The notes: generated from the sequence alone by a model not told the origin. 64,000 nucleotides of DNA from Flavobacteria bacterium RIFCSPLOWO2_12_FULL_35_11 (GCA_001800975.1 MGWK01000009.1:1-64000), one strand, 5' to 3'; counted from the stretch's first letter, positions 35,845 to 45,477 are shown. Translations and numbers: made by a program.

Positions 35845-35900
35845 AAAAGCTTATTTTAGTCCAAAATTGGCAGATGAACTTAGGTTCTTAGACAGACTGC

Positions 35901-35916
35901 CGTTGGCGGTAATTTT
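35901..35916. repeat. Partial copy of the palindromic element's right border
   Basis: CGTTGGCGGTAATTTT matches CGTTAGCGCCAATTTT at 37541-37556 at 13 of 16 positions. Each copy lies upstream of a GNAT gene (at 37 bp and 125 bp respectively). Confidence 0.45.
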
Positions 35917-35952
35917 GCCGCAGAAGACAAATTAATAATTTTATAATTCACA

Positions 35953-36399
35953 ATGAATAACATTGAAGTAAATTTTGGGGAATATCTTATTACAACAGAC
36001 AAAAGTAAAATGGACATTGTCGCAATTCATGACTTTTTATCTAAACACTCAGGCTGGAGTGACAATATTCCTTTTGACAGGGTAAAAACTTCGATAGATA
36101 ATTCTTTAAACTTTGGACTTTTTCACTTCGACAAACAAATTGGGTTTGCAAGAGTAATAACTGACTTTTCAACAATTGCTTATTTAGGCGATATTTACAT
36201 ACTGGACAATTATCGAGGGCAAGGACTTTCTAAAAAATTAATGGATCTTGTGATGAATCATCCAACGTTACAAGGTTTAAGACGGTGGATATTATTAACC
36301 TCAACCGCAGATTGGCTGTATGAAAAATATGAATTTGTGAAAGTCCCAAAACCAGAGATTTATATGGAGCTTTTTAATGCAAATGTATATAAAAATTAA
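35953..36399 (+). CDS. GNAT-family N-acetyltransferase
   Basis: A 148-residue acyltransferase. Motif A, which binds acetyl-CoA pyrophosphate, is LDNYRGQGLSKKLMD (about 94-108), preceded by the strand YLGDIYI. Substrate is unknown. It is followed 32 bp later by a secreted hydrolase gene. It lies in an accessory stretch beside a transposase remnant, so acquisition by transfer is plausible. Confidence 0.87.
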   Translation: MNNIEVNFGEYLITTDKSKMDIVAIHDFLSKHSGWSDNIPFDRVKTSIDNSLNFGLFHFDKQIGFARVITDFSTIAYLGDIYILDNYRGQGLSKKLMDLVMNHPTLQGLRRWILLTSTADWLYEKYEFVKVPKPEIYMELFNANVYKN

Positions 36400-36431
36400 A
36401 ACTAAGAAAATTTTAAAGAACAGGTATATTT

Positions 36432-37424
36432 ATGAAAAAATCTATTATTCTATGTTTATATTTTGTATTAATAATGCTCGGATCCAACAACTCTTTCGCC
36501 TGTGTTCAATCTGATTCATTAAAATCAAATTTAATTTTTACGGATACGATTATTAAAATTGAAGCAAATCCCAAACAAGGATTTAATTATCCTTATTACT
36601 TGCGAATTCCTAAAGGTTTAAACAAGGACAAAACACAATATCTCTTAGTTGAAACAAACAATACCGGTGTTAATGACACCCTACTGTTTCACGAAAAAGA
36701 AACATATTCACAAATACTTCATAATTCTTTGGGAAGCAGCCTTTGCAAAAATCTTAATATCCCATTTTTAATGCCAATTTTTCCAAGACCCTTAAAGGAG
36801 TGGGAAATTTATACCCATGCTTTAGACAAAGATGCCGCTAGCATTAAAGATGGCGAAATGAAGAGATTAGACCTGCAACTTATAGCAATGATTGAAAGTG
36901 CAAGAGAGATTTTAAACAAATACGAAATAACAGTTAAAGAAAAAATTTTAATGAATGGCTTTTCTGCATCTGGGACTTTTGCAAATAGATTTACACTAAT
37001 TCATCCAGAACTTATTGCTGGAGTTGCTTGTGGAGGAATTAATGCAATTACTATTTTGCCAATATCGAAATTAGATGGAAAAAAATTAAAATATCCTTTA
37101 GGCATTTATGATTTTGAAACACTTTTTGCCTCAAAATTTAATATAACAGAATATCAAAAAGTTCCACAATTCATCTATATGGGTGAAAATGATAACAATG
37201 ATGCTGTGTTATTTGATGATGCTTACAGCAATTCGGAAAGAAAAATAATATTTAAGTTATTAGGAAAAATAATGATTCCCGATAGATTTTTAAATTGTGA
37301 AAAAATATACACTAAAAATAAAGTGAACAGTACTTTTAAGATATATCCAAATATTGGACACGAAACGGAGCAGACAGTATTTTTAGATGTTTATACTTTT
37401 TTTAAAAATATTATATCACAATAA
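36432..37424 (+). CDS. Secreted alpha/beta-hydrolase-like protein
   Basis: A 330-residue protein with a Sec signal (MKKSIILCLYFVLIMLGSN...FA). The alpha/beta hydrolase nucleophile elbow is NGFSASGTFANRF around residues 175-187 with a Ser nucleophile. An HEKETY stretch and a C-terminal GHETEQ histidine fit a catalytic triad. The fold resembles poly(3-hydroxyalkanoate) depolymerase or esterase-like proteins; the substrate is unknown. It follows the GNAT gene closely and ends just before the palindromic element. Confidence 0.75.
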   Translation: MKKSIILCLYFVLIMLGSNNSFACVQSDSLKSNLIFTDTIIKIEANPKQGFNYPYYLRIPKGLNKDKTQYLLVETNNTGVNDTLLFHEKETYSQILHNSLGSSLCKNLNIPFLMPIFPRPLKEWEIYTHALDKDAASIKDGEMKRLDLQLIAMIESAREILNKYEITVKEKILMNGFSASGTFANRFTLIHPELIAGVACGGINAITILPISKLDGKKLKYPLGIYDFETLFASKFNITEYQKVPQFIYMGENDNNDAVLFDDAYSNSERKIIFKLLGKIMIPDRFLNCEKIYTKNKVNSTFKIYPNIGHETEQTVFLDVYTFFKNIISQ

Positions 37425-37448
37425 TGGAACCTGCCATTAACATAGGTT

Positions 37449-37556
37449 TGGCAATATGTTGGCTAACGTTCTTTGTAGAAACATTTGTGCTTCGTATGAA
37501 ATTTAGTGCTAAAAATCCGCCACATCGCCACGTTCCAAAACGTTAGCGCCAATTTT
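37449..37556. repeat. Palindromic cassette-border-like element
   Basis: A gap of 256 bp holds TTGGCTAACGTT (37459-37470) and its near-complement AACGTTAGCGCCAA (37539-37552, one extra base). A second pair, TGGCAATATG and CACATCGCCA, matches with G:T-type differences. Between them is TTTAGTGCTAAA. The arms contain GCTAAC/GTTAGC cores resembling attC core sites, but not the strict RYYYAAC/GTTRRRY consensus. I have seen similar sequences flanking small accessory genes in Bacteroidota. Confidence 0.5.
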
Positions 37557-37680
37557 TTACCAACATAAATCTTTAGAATTATAGGTACTTTGGACAAATT
37601 GAAGCCAATCTTTTAATGATTAGATTACAATAATAAAAAAACGAATTATACAAAAGGCCATACAATTACATATTTAGAAA

Positions 37681-38088
37681 ATGATAAAATATCAAATTGA
37701 AAATAATATTTCACCATCTGAGTTTAAAGAATTGTTAATAAAATCAACGCTTGGAGAAAGAAGACCCATAGATGATTTTGACAGAATTAAAGCAATGGTT
37801 GAAAATGCCAATTTAATTATTACTGCAAGAGACCAAAATAAATTAGTTGGTGTGGCAAGATCTGTTACTGATTTTGTTTACTGCACTTACCTATCTGATT
37901 TGGCTGTAGATACTGATTTCCAAAATACAGGAATCGGTAAAGAATTAATCAGATTAACAAAAAAAGAAACACCAAATGCCACGCTAATACTTTTGGCTGC
38001 ACCAAAGGCTGTTGACTATTATCCGCGCATAGGCATGACGAAACATCATGCTTGTTTTTTGTTGAATGATGAAAAAAAATTGAAATAA
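37681..38088 (+). CDS. GNAT-family N-acetyltransferase
   Basis: A 135-residue acyltransferase. Motif A is DFQNTGIGKELIRLT (about 79-93) with the Q-x-x-G-x-G acetyl-CoA loop, preceded by LSDLAVD. The C-terminal part has YYPRIGM, the usual motif B tyrosine region. The substrate is unknown. It lies alone after the palindromic element, as a single-gene unit, and precedes a chromosomal-looking gene run. Confidence 0.88.
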   Translation: MIKYQIENNISPSEFKELLIKSTLGERRPIDDFDRIKAMVENANLIITARDQNKLVGVARSVTDFVYCTYLSDLAVDTDFQNTGIGKELIRLTKKETPNATLILLAAPKAVDYYPRIGMTKHHACFLLNDEKKLK

Positions 38089-38171
38089 CGGCGTTTAAAT
38101 TTAACCTAATTTAGAGTTGGTTAATTGCAAATTTAAGTCTTAAATTTATAGACTAAATTTATTCGTTCAAA

Positions 38172-39437
38172 ATGAAAAACCTCTTCACAAGTGCGCTTTT
38201 GTTAATCTCATTTTTTTCCTTTTCCCAAAATCAAAGCAAAGAAACAGGGGAAACATTTATAAAATTATTGCTTCAGGAAAATAATTACGAAAAAGCCTAT
38301 GCATTTTTTGATGAAACCGTTAAAAACAAAATTTCTGAAGAATTATTAAAAACTACCGAACAACAGTTAGAAGGTCAATTAGGAAAATTCAATAATATCA
38401 TTGAAATCAATAACGATAACGCCACCTATTTTTATTATGCTGATTTTGAAAAAATGAAATTAGACATAAAAATTACCCTTAATGAAACCAATAAAATACT
38501 GGGTTTTTTCTTTGCGCCGCATAGAGAATTCAAAAAAGAAAACGCCCTGGTAAACGACCTTAACATAAAAAGCGGCAACATCGATTTAAAAGGAACCATC
38601 CTCCTGCCCGAAAAAAATAATCTAAAAAAATTGGTGATTTTTGTTCACGGTTCCGGACCGCAAGACAGAGACGAAACCATTTATGAAAACAAGCCTTTTA
38701 AAGACATTGCTGAAAGTTTATGGCTAAAAGGGATTGCATCTTACCGGTTCGACAAAAGAACGCTCACAAATCCCGAAAGTTTTAACGACCAAAGCACCAT
38801 TGATGATGAAGTAACCAACGACATCATCAATATTATTAACTATTTTAAGGAAAACGAACAATTTGCAGCCTATGAAATTATAGTTTTGGGGCACAGTTTA
38901 GGCGCTAATTTAATGCCCAGAGTCGCCAATAAATCTAACCAAATTTCTAAACTCATTCTTTTGGCGGGAAATGCAAGACCTTTGGAAAAACTCATTGCAG
39001 AACAATATGATTATCTATATAAACTTGATCCATCGCCAGAATTACAGGAAGCAATAGAGAAAATGAAAGAACAAATTGCCTTGCTGACTTCAAAGGCCTT
39101 TAGCGTAAATACGCCTAAAGAAAAACTTCCATTTAATCTGTCGGGATATTACTGGAAATCCGTTTTGGATTATGATCCTTTAAAAGAGGTTAAAAACGTC
39201 AAAATCCCTATGTTAATTCTTCAGGGTGAAAGGGATTATCAAGTAACCATGGAAGATTTTGAATTGTGGAAAAGCACCTTAAAAAACAATAAAAAAGCCA
39301 GTTTTATAAGTTATCCTAAACTTAACCATTTATTTATGGGTGGAGAAAACAAATCGGAACCAAAAGAATACCTCATAAAAGGGAAGGTTGATGAAATGGT
39401 TGTCAATGACATTTATAATTTTATTGAAAAAAATTAA
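38172..39437 (+). CDS. Secreted alpha/beta hydrolase with N-terminal DUF3887-like domain
   Basis: A 421-residue protein with a signal peptide (MKNLFTSALLLISFFSFSQ). Residues 25-120 form a DUF3887-like domain (QENNYEKAYAFFDETV). From about 135 an alpha/beta hydrolase follows: oxyanion loop HGSGPQDRDET, nucleophile elbow LGHSLGANL with Ser, Asp in GERDYQVTMED and His in LNHLF. Such proteins are secreted esterases or peptidases of unknown substrate. It ends 12 bases before the DUF2157 gene and may head a small operon. Confidence 0.87.
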   Translation: MKNLFTSALLLISFFSFSQNQSKETGETFIKLLLQENNYEKAYAFFDETVKNKISEELLKTTEQQLEGQLGKFNNIIEINNDNATYFYYADFEKMKLDIKITLNETNKILGFFFAPHREFKKENALVNDLNIKSGNIDLKGTILLPEKNNLKKLVIFVHGSGPQDRDETIYENKPFKDIAESLWLKGIASYRFDKRTLTNPESFNDQSTIDDEVTNDIINIINYFKENEQFAAYEIIVLGHSLGANLMPRVANKSNQISKLILLAGNARPLEKLIAEQYDYLYKLDPSPELQEAIEKMKEQIALLTSKAFSVNTPKEKLPFNLSGYYWKSVLDYDPLKEVKNVKIPMLILQGERDYQVTMEDFELWKSTLKNNKKASFISYPKLNHLFMGGENKSEPKEYLIKGKVDEMVVNDIYNFIEKN

Positions 39438-39449
39438 AAAGCGGCATAA

Positions 39450-40727
39450 ATGCTAAAAGACCTGCAAGAACTTGTAAAAGCTGACGTTATTTCACAAAAT
39501 ACGGCCGACAAAATAAGCGATTTCTATCAAAAAAAGGGAGAAGATGCAACCAATCGGCTTTTTATTGTTTTTGGAATCTTAGGCGCCATATTGGTTGGAC
39601 TTGGGATTGTTATGATTATAGCTCATAACTGGGACGAACTTACCAAAATAACAAAAACAATCTTTGCTTTTTTGCCGCTTTTGGTTGGGCAACTCCTTTG
39701 CTTATTTGCCTTAATCAAAAAACAGGAAAGTATTGCCTGGCGGGAAAGCAGCACGGCTTTCTTATTTTTTTCCGTTGGCGCAAGCATCTCGCTTGTGAGT
39801 CAAATTTACAACATCCTGGGGAATCTTGGCGACTTCTTGCTTACTTGGATGCTTCTTTGCCTGCCACTGATTTATGTGATGAATTCTTCTATTGTTTCCT
39901 TGCTTTATATCGTTGGCATCACCTTTTACGCAGGCGAAACCAGTTATTGGTCGCAGCCGCAATCCGTAGCCTATTTTTACTGGTTGCTGCTATTGGCCGC
40001 GTTGCCCCATTATTATATGTTGTTCAAGAAAAAACCAGAAAGCAATTTTATGATTTTTCATTACTGGATTTTACCGCTTTCTGTTGTCATTAGCCTGGGA
40101 ACCGTGGCTGACAAAACTGGTTCACTGATGTATATTGCATATTTCAGCCTATTTGGATTGTTTTATTTGGTTGGAAATTTAGAATTTTTTACGCTTCAAA
40201 AATCAAGAAACAATGGCTATAAAATATTGGGAACGCTTGGCACCATTATTTTGCTTCTGACACTCAGTTTTGACCGGTTTTGGAAAGAATTGAGCGTCCG
40301 TGAATTTCAGTTTAATGAAGTCATTACAAGCCCAGAGTTTTTTGCTGCTGTAATCTTGTCTCTTTTGGCTGCCGGACTACTTTTCTTCCAACTAAAAAAC
40401 AAGTCGATAAAAGAAATAAAACCCTTCGAACTAATTTTTATTTTGTTCATATTAACCTTCATTCTTGGACTTTATTCAACAATTGCGGTAGTTCTTATAA
40501 ACTTTTTTGTGTTTGCAATTGGCATTCTCACCATTAAAGACGGTGCCAAACAAGACCATTTGGGAATCTTAAATTTCGGATTGCTCATCATCACCACATT
40601 GGTCATTTGCCGATTTTTTGACGTCAACCTAAGTTTTGTGTTTAAAGGGATTTTGTTTGTTTCTGTTGGGGTTGGATTCTTTACCGCAAATTCCTGGATG
40701 CTTAAAAAAAGAAAAACAAATGATTAG
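39450..40727 (+). CDS. DUF2157 domain membrane protein
   Basis: A 425-residue polytopic membrane protein. The N-terminus (MLKDLQELVKADVISQNTAD) is a soluble helix followed by about 13 hydrophobic segments, the DUF2157 layout. The function is unknown. The final eight bases overlap the start of the GDYXXLXY gene, a pairing seen in many Bacteroidota, so the two products probably work together in the inner membrane. Confidence 0.85.
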   Translation: MLKDLQELVKADVISQNTADKISDFYQKKGEDATNRLFIVFGILGAILVGLGIVMIIAHNWDELTKITKTIFAFLPLLVGQLLCLFALIKKQESIAWRESSTAFLFFSVGASISLVSQIYNILGNLGDFLLTWMLLCLPLIYVMNSSIVSLLYIVGITFYAGETSYWSQPQSVAYFYWLLLLAALPHYYMLFKKKPESNFMIFHYWILPLSVVISLGTVADKTGSLMYIAYFSLFGLFYLVGNLEFFTLQKSRNNGYKILGTLGTIILLLTLSFDRFWKELSVREFQFNEVITSPEFFAAVILSLLAAGLLFFQLKNKSIKEIKPFELIFILFILTFILGLYSTIAVVLINFFVFAIGILTIKDGAKQDHLGILNFGLLIITTLVICRFFDVNLSFVFKGILFVSVGVGFFTANSWMLKKRKTND

Positions 40728-41301
40728 CAAGAAAATAATATTGCCTATATTTATACTTGTTGCCTTGGCACAACTGTATGTTCCTTCCAAAATGATTTTT
40801 GACAGAGAAGAGATTCTGGAATCAGGAACCGACTATAAATTCAGCACCGCGCCTATAGATCCAAGCGACCTGTTTAGAGGAAAATACATCATCTTAAGTT
40901 ATAAAGACAATGTTGTTGCCGTTAAAAACGAAAAGAGTTGGATTGCAGGTGAAACTGTTTATGTTTCTTTGGTAAAAGACAAAGCCGGATTTGCAAAAAT
41001 TGCATCGGTTTCAAAAGAAAAACCAACGAAAAACCAAAACTTTGTTAAGGCAGAAGTGAGTGCTGTTTCTTCCAACGGAACCAACAAACTGACCATTTAT
41101 TATCCATTTGACCGCTATTATATGGAAGAATCAAAAGCGTATGATGCGGAACTAATTTATGCAGAATCGGCACAAGACAGCACTCAAATAGCTTATGCTT
41201 TGGTTAGCGTAAAAAATGGTGATTCAGTCTTGAAGGATGTGTTGATAGATGGAGTTTCAATAAGAGAAATTGTGAAAGAAAAACAACAAAACAATAAATA
41301 A
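40720..41301 (+). CDS. GDYXXLXY-domain protein
   Basis: About 193 residues from the ATG at 40720, which overlaps the DUF2157 stop by eight bases. A longer upstream reading from 40636 lies inside DUF2157 and is less likely. A membrane anchor (KIILPIFILVALAQL) precedes an exported domain. The domain signature is present as RGKYIILSY (GxYxxLxY). The function is unknown. The overlap with DUF2157 makes them a fixed pair. Confidence 0.85.
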   Translation: MISKKIILPIFILVALAQLYVPSKMIFDREEILESGTDYKFSTAPIDPSDLFRGKYIILSYKDNVVAVKNEKSWIAGETVYVSLVKDKAGFAKIASVSKEKPTKNQNFVKAEVSAVSSNGTNKLTIYYPFDRYYMEESKAYDAELIYAESAQDSTQIAYALVSVKNGDSVLKDVLIDGVSIREIVKEKQQNNK

Positions 41302-41311
41302 AAACAACAAG

Positions 41312-42097
41312 ATGAAAAACAAATTCCCTTTACTATTAGTGCTTGTAACAATCATCAGCGCTTGTAACTCCAATCCAAAACCAGTTCAAAACTTAGAGAC
41401 AAAACCAGACAACAGCCAAACTTCTTTAGACTGGCCAGGCATTTACCGCGGTATTTTGCCTTGTGCAGATTGCGAAGGCATTGAAACTGAAATTACTTTA
41501 AATGCTGATTTAACCTATGTGATTTCTTCAATATATTTAGGAAAAAACAACGAAGCCATTAAAGAAAACGGCAATTTTAAATGGGATGAAGCCGGTGCCA
41601 AAATAACGTTGGAAAATGCAACTTCAAAAGCGACCAATCAATATTTGGTCGGCGAAAACATGCTTTTTAAATTAGATGCCAACGGGAACAGGATTGAAGG
41701 TGATTTAAAAGAAAAATACCAATTAAAAAAAGTGCAATTAGACAACGAAATTGCCGAAAAATACTGGAAACTCATTGAGTTAAACGGGAAGAAAATAGTT
41801 TTAGGCAAAAACCAAGATATCGCGCCACACTTAACGCTAAAAAATGAAAATAGCCGCGTTTTTGGAAATGGCGGCTGCAATGCATTCCAAGGAACTTACG
41901 AACTTTCTGATGGAAATAAAATAAAATTTTCTAAAATGGCTTCAACCAAAATGTTTTGTGACTACATGGAAATGGAAACAGCGATGCTCAACGCTTTAGA
42001 AATGGCGGATAACTATTCCGCAAAAAAAGACACGGTAAGCCTAAACAATGCAACCATGGTTTCTTTAGCCAAGTTTCAGCTGATTTACGGCGAATAA
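41312..42097 (+). CDS. NlpE/META-domain lipoprotein
   Basis: A 261-residue lipoprotein (lipobox SACN, Cys18). Residues 42-130 form an NlpE-like domain, with GILPCADCEGIETEITL containing the CxxC typical of NlpE copper-response proteins. From about 150 a META/HslJ domain follows (YWKLIELNGKKI, GNGGCNAFQGTYEL). Such proteins respond to envelope stress or metal excess. It is 10 bases after the GDYXXLXY gene, so probably in the same operon. Confidence 0.87.
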   Translation: MKNKFPLLLVLVTIISACNSNPKPVQNLETKPDNSQTSLDWPGIYRGILPCADCEGIETEITLNADLTYVISSIYLGKNNEAIKENGNFKWDEAGAKITLENATSKATNQYLVGENMLFKLDANGNRIEGDLKEKYQLKKVQLDNEIAEKYWKLIELNGKKIVLGKNQDIAPHLTLKNENSRVFGNGGCNAFQGTYELSDGNKIKFSKMASTKMFCDYMEMETAMLNALEMADNYSAKKDTVSLNNATMVSLAKFQLIYGE

Positions 42098-42167
42098 AAA
42101 AGCATAAAATACTATTTTTTTAAAAACTTTTTCTAAAAAATGGCTCAATTAACAAACTCAATTGCAA

Positions 42168-42704
42168 ATGGACAATATTGGAATTAGAAAAGCGAATCAA
42201 TCTGATATAGAACTCCTTCAAAATATTGGCAGACAAACCTTTTTTGAAAAATTTACCGAAAACAATTCCGAAGAAAATATGCTTCAATATGCTTCGGAAG
42301 CCTACACTTTTGAAAAAATAGCAAGCGAAGTAAACAACCCAAACTCCCAATTTTATTTGGCAAATTTAAACAACCAGGCCGTCGGCTATCTCAAAATCAA
42401 TTTTGGGGATGCCCAAACGGAGTTACAGGACCCGCAAGCGCTCGAATTAGAAAGAATTTATGTAGTAAAGGAGTTTCAGGGCAGAAAAATTGGACAGTTT
42501 CTTTTTGAAAAAACACTTGAAATAGCGCGGCAGGCAAAATGTAACTTTGTTTGGTTGGGCGTATGGGAAGAAAATACAGGCGCCATTAAATTTTATCTAA
42601 AAAATGGATTGAAAGCCTTCAGCAAACATATTTTTATGCTGAGCGACGACCCACAAACTGATATTATGATGAAAATTGAACTCAACAACCCTAAAACAAA
42701 CTAA
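42168..42704 (+). CDS. GNAT-family N-acetyltransferase
   Basis: A 178-residue acyltransferase from the ATG at 42168; a TTG at 42162 is a less likely start. Motif A is VKEFQGRKIGQFLFEKTL (about 102-119), preceded by LELERIYV, and the C-terminal half has FVWLGVWEENTGAIKFYLKNG. This matches the protein or polyamine acetyltransferase subgroup. The substrate is unknown. It lies between the NlpE/META lipoprotein gene and the antiporter gene. Confidence 0.9.
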   Translation: MDNIGIRKANQSDIELLQNIGRQTFFEKFTENNSEENMLQYASEAYTFEKIASEVNNPNSQFYLANLNNQAVGYLKINFGDAQTELQDPQALELERIYVVKEFQGRKIGQFLFEKTLEIARQAKCNFVWLGVWEENTGAIKFYLKNGLKAFSKHIFMLSDDPQTDIMMKIELNNPKTN

Positions 42705-42804
42705 AAAATATTGGGGCATTCTTAAAAAGGCATTTATATGTAAGTTAAATCCTTTATATTTACTGCGAATTATGACCAAATGGCGTCAACCACAAGATTA
42801 GCAG

Positions 42805-44970
42805 ATGACAGATTTTTTTAAACATTTAATGCATGAATTTCAATTGCCGCTGGGAAATCCGGTGTTGATATTTTCATTAATTCTGCTTATTATTCTGCTC
42901 TCGCCTATTCTTCTCAGAAGATTAAATATACCCGGCATTATCGGTTTAATTATTTCCGGTGTAATTATTGGTCCGCATGGGTTGAATATTTTGGAAAAAA
43001 ATTCTGCGGTCGATCTCTTTTCAACCATTGGATTGTTGTATATCATGTTCATTGCCGGACTTGAATTAGACATGAACCAGTTTAAGGCAAACAGAAACAA
43101 AAGTGTTTTATTTGGATTTTTCACCTTCATTTTTCCATTGACTATTGGCTTCCCGGTTTGTTATTATTTTCTTGATTACAGCTTAAATGCCAGCTTGTTA
43201 ACTGCCAGTATGTTCGCAACCCATACACTTGTTGCTTATCCTATTGTGAGTAAATTGGGGATTTCCAAAAATCAGGCGGTAGCCATCACGGTTGGCGGAA
43301 CAATCCTAACTGATACTGCGGTTCTTATCATATTGGCCATAATAATGGGCAACAATGAGGGAAATTTAAACCAGGAATTTTGGATTAAATTGGGTATTTC
43401 GTTGGTGATTTTTTCAGCCATTATGTTTTATCTGATTCCTAAAATAGCGAAATGGTTTTTCAGCAAACTGGAAAGCGAAAAACATTCCCATTATATTTTT
43501 GTGCTGGCTGTTGTTTTCTTCGCCGCATTTTTAGCGGAAGTGGCGGGTCTTGAACCAATTATCGGCGCATTTGTTGCCGGATTGGCCCTCAACAAACTGA
43601 TTCCGCATTCTTCGGCATTGATGAACAGGATAGAATTTATAGGAAATTCACTTTTTATCCCGTTTTTCCTGATATCGGTTGGTATGATTGTGAACGTAAG
43701 TGTCATTACAAAGGGACCGGAAGCCTTGATTGTTGCAGGAACACTCACCGTTGTCGCTTTGTTCGGAAAATGGTTTGCCGCCTTGTTTACGCAACTTGTT
43801 TTTAAATATTCAGCGGCACAACGGCAACTTATTTTTGGTCTTAGCAGTTCTCATGCCGCCGCAACGCTTGCCGTGATATTGGTAGGTTACAAAGCGGGCA
43901 TTTTAGATGAAAATATCCTGAACGGAACCATCATTTTAATCTTGGTTACCTGTATTGTGGCTTCTTTTGCAACGGAAAAAGCGGCTAAAAAAATTGTTCT
44001 TGAAATGGAAGACGACCATTCAGACTTGAAAAAATCAATCGAATTCACCAATGAACACATTCTTATTCCGATTGCCAATTTAGAGCGCATTTCAAAACTG
44101 CTCGAATTTTCAATTTTCATCAAGGATAAAAAATCGGCCAATCCGGTTTCCATACTTTCCGTAGTTTCCAACAATGACGAAGCGGAAATAAACATTCTGA
44201 AAACAAGAAGCAAGCTCGAAGAGTTTGTGAAACAAGCTTCGGCCTCAGAAACTAAAGTAAATATTATAACCACCATAGACCATAACCGGGCAAGCGGCAT
44301 CGCCCGTATTTCAAGGGAAATTATGGCCGATATCATTATTTTGGGATGGCCGCACCGTTCGGGATTGATGGACAAACTAATCGGCGAAAAAGTTGACAAT
44401 ATTTTAAACAATACCGATAAAACCACTTTTATATGCCATTTTGAAAAACCTTTGGTGTTGCATAAAAGACTTGCCATTGTGATTCCGCCTTTGGGAGAAC
44501 ATGAAAACGGGTTTGAACAGTGGTATACAAAAATGTCGAAATTGGCGCAAGAGCTAAGCATTCCAATTTTGTTGTGCTGCAATGAAACAACTCGAAATTC
44601 CGTTAACAAACTCATGAAAAAAGCGCGGTTAACCGCCTCAATTGTGCCCTATTTATTTGAAGATTGGGACGACTTTTTTGTGTTGTCCAAAGTCATCAAT
44701 GTAGATGATTTAATCGTGCTGGTTTGCGCACGCAAGGGAGCCGCTTCCCATATGAACGTGCTCGAAAATTTGCCATCCAAACTCGAAAAACATTTTGAAA
44801 AGAACAGCCGAATCGTTATTTACCCGCTGCAATTTAACCAACGCATTGGCACGGAACGATATGATGACATTACGCCCGAGCCGTTGCGCAAAGGAATTGA
44901 AACCGTACAAAAAATTGGCCGTGGCATTGGAAACATCTTTAAAAAAGAGGATCTTGATGAAACTATCTAA
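42805..44970 (+). CDS. CPA2-type cation:proton antiporter with C-terminal USP-like domains
   Basis: A 721-residue protein. The first 390 residues have about 12 membrane segments of the KefB/NhaA-like CPA2 family (IIGLIISGVIIGPHGLN; the conserved TDTAVLIIL loop). The cytoplasmic tail carries two universal-stress-protein-like modules (EHILIPIANLERI; RLAIVIPPLGEHENG). It exchanges Na+ or K+ for H+ and may be gated by nucleotide through the tail. It is 100 bp after the GNAT gene and precedes gtrA. Confidence 0.88.
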   Translation: MTDFFKHLMHEFQLPLGNPVLIFSLILLIILLSPILLRRLNIPGIIGLIISGVIIGPHGLNILEKNSAVDLFSTIGLLYIMFIAGLELDMNQFKANRNKSVLFGFFTFIFPLTIGFPVCYYFLDYSLNASLLTASMFATHTLVAYPIVSKLGISKNQAVAITVGGTILTDTAVLIILAIIMGNNEGNLNQEFWIKLGISLVIFSAIMFYLIPKIAKWFFSKLESEKHSHYIFVLAVVFFAAFLAEVAGLEPIIGAFVAGLALNKLIPHSSALMNRIEFIGNSLFIPFFLISVGMIVNVSVITKGPEALIVAGTLTVVALFGKWFAALFTQLVFKYSAAQRQLIFGLSSSHAAATLAVILVGYKAGILDENILNGTIILILVTCIVASFATEKAAKKIVLEMEDDHSDLKKSIEFTNEHILIPIANLERISKLLEFSIFIKDKKSANPVSILSVVSNNDEAEINILKTRSKLEEFVKQASASETKVNIITTIDHNRASGIARISREIMADIIILGWPHRSGLMDKLIGEKVDNILNNTDKTTFICHFEKPLVLHKRLAIVIPPLGEHENGFEQWYTKMSKLAQELSIPILLCCNETTRNSVNKLMKKARLTASIVPYLFEDWDDFFVLSKVINVDDLIVLVCARKGAASHMNVLENLPSKLEKHFEKNSRIVIYPLQFNQRIGTERYDDITPEPLRKGIETVQKIGRGIGNIFKKEDLDETI

Positions 44971-45005
44971 ACCTAAGGCTGTAAAATAGTAAACAAAACA
45001 ATGAA

Positions 45006-45470
45006 ATGAAATTAAAAGAAATATCCCCGTTAAAAAAGCAACTGGTTAAATTCACGCTCATCGGTCTTTTGGCCGTATCGGTTGATTTATTGTGTTATTT
45101 CATCCTGTTAAATATTTTGCCCGAAAAACTATTCCAAACCGTGGGCAATGAAGCGGTATCCAAAAGCATCTCATTTATGTGTGGGATGACCGTGACTTAT
45201 TTTTTTAATAAATTTTGGACTTGGAAAAAAAAGGATCGCTCCCAAAAAAGGCTTGTTAAATTTGGACTTTTATACGGTATCGCATTGCTTATAAATGTGG
45301 GCACCAACTCTGGATTGTTGTATATTTTGCACCAATACAGAAATCTGGTCGATTTGCCTTTCAAATACCTCATCGCTTTCGTTGGCGCTTCTGGCCTCAG
45401 TGCTTCCGTAAGTTTTATGGGACAAAAATTTTGGGTTTTTAAAACTTCCGAAAGACCAATAGTGAATTAA
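45006..45470 (+). CDS. GtrA-family membrane protein
   Basis: A 154-residue protein with four membrane helices and the GtrA pattern KFTLIGLLAVSVDLLCYF at the start and KFWTWKKKDRS in the middle. GtrA proteins are thought to flip or support undecaprenyl-linked sugars for surface polysaccharides. The 35-bp gap from the antiporter gene suggests co-transcription. It is followed by an interspersed repeat and a terminator. Confidence 0.85.
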   Translation: MKLKEISPLKKQLVKFTLIGLLAVSVDLLCYFILLNILPEKLFQTVGNEAVSKSISFMCGMTVTYFFNKFWTWKKKDRSQKRLVKFGLLYGIALLINVGTNSGLLYILHQYRNLVDLPFKYLIAFVGASGLSASVSFMGQKFWVFKTSERPIVN

Positions 45471-45477
45471 CCTATTT

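Noticed and set aside
34901-38160. Integron with integrase
   Set aside because: No tyrosine recombinase is encoded in the window and the palindromic cores do not satisfy the strict attC consensus, so only a cassette-like border is claimed.
40636-40719. Upstream start for the GDYXXLXY gene
   Set aside because: It would lie wholly inside DUF2157, while the ATG at 40720 gives a normal membrane anchor and the usual short overlap.
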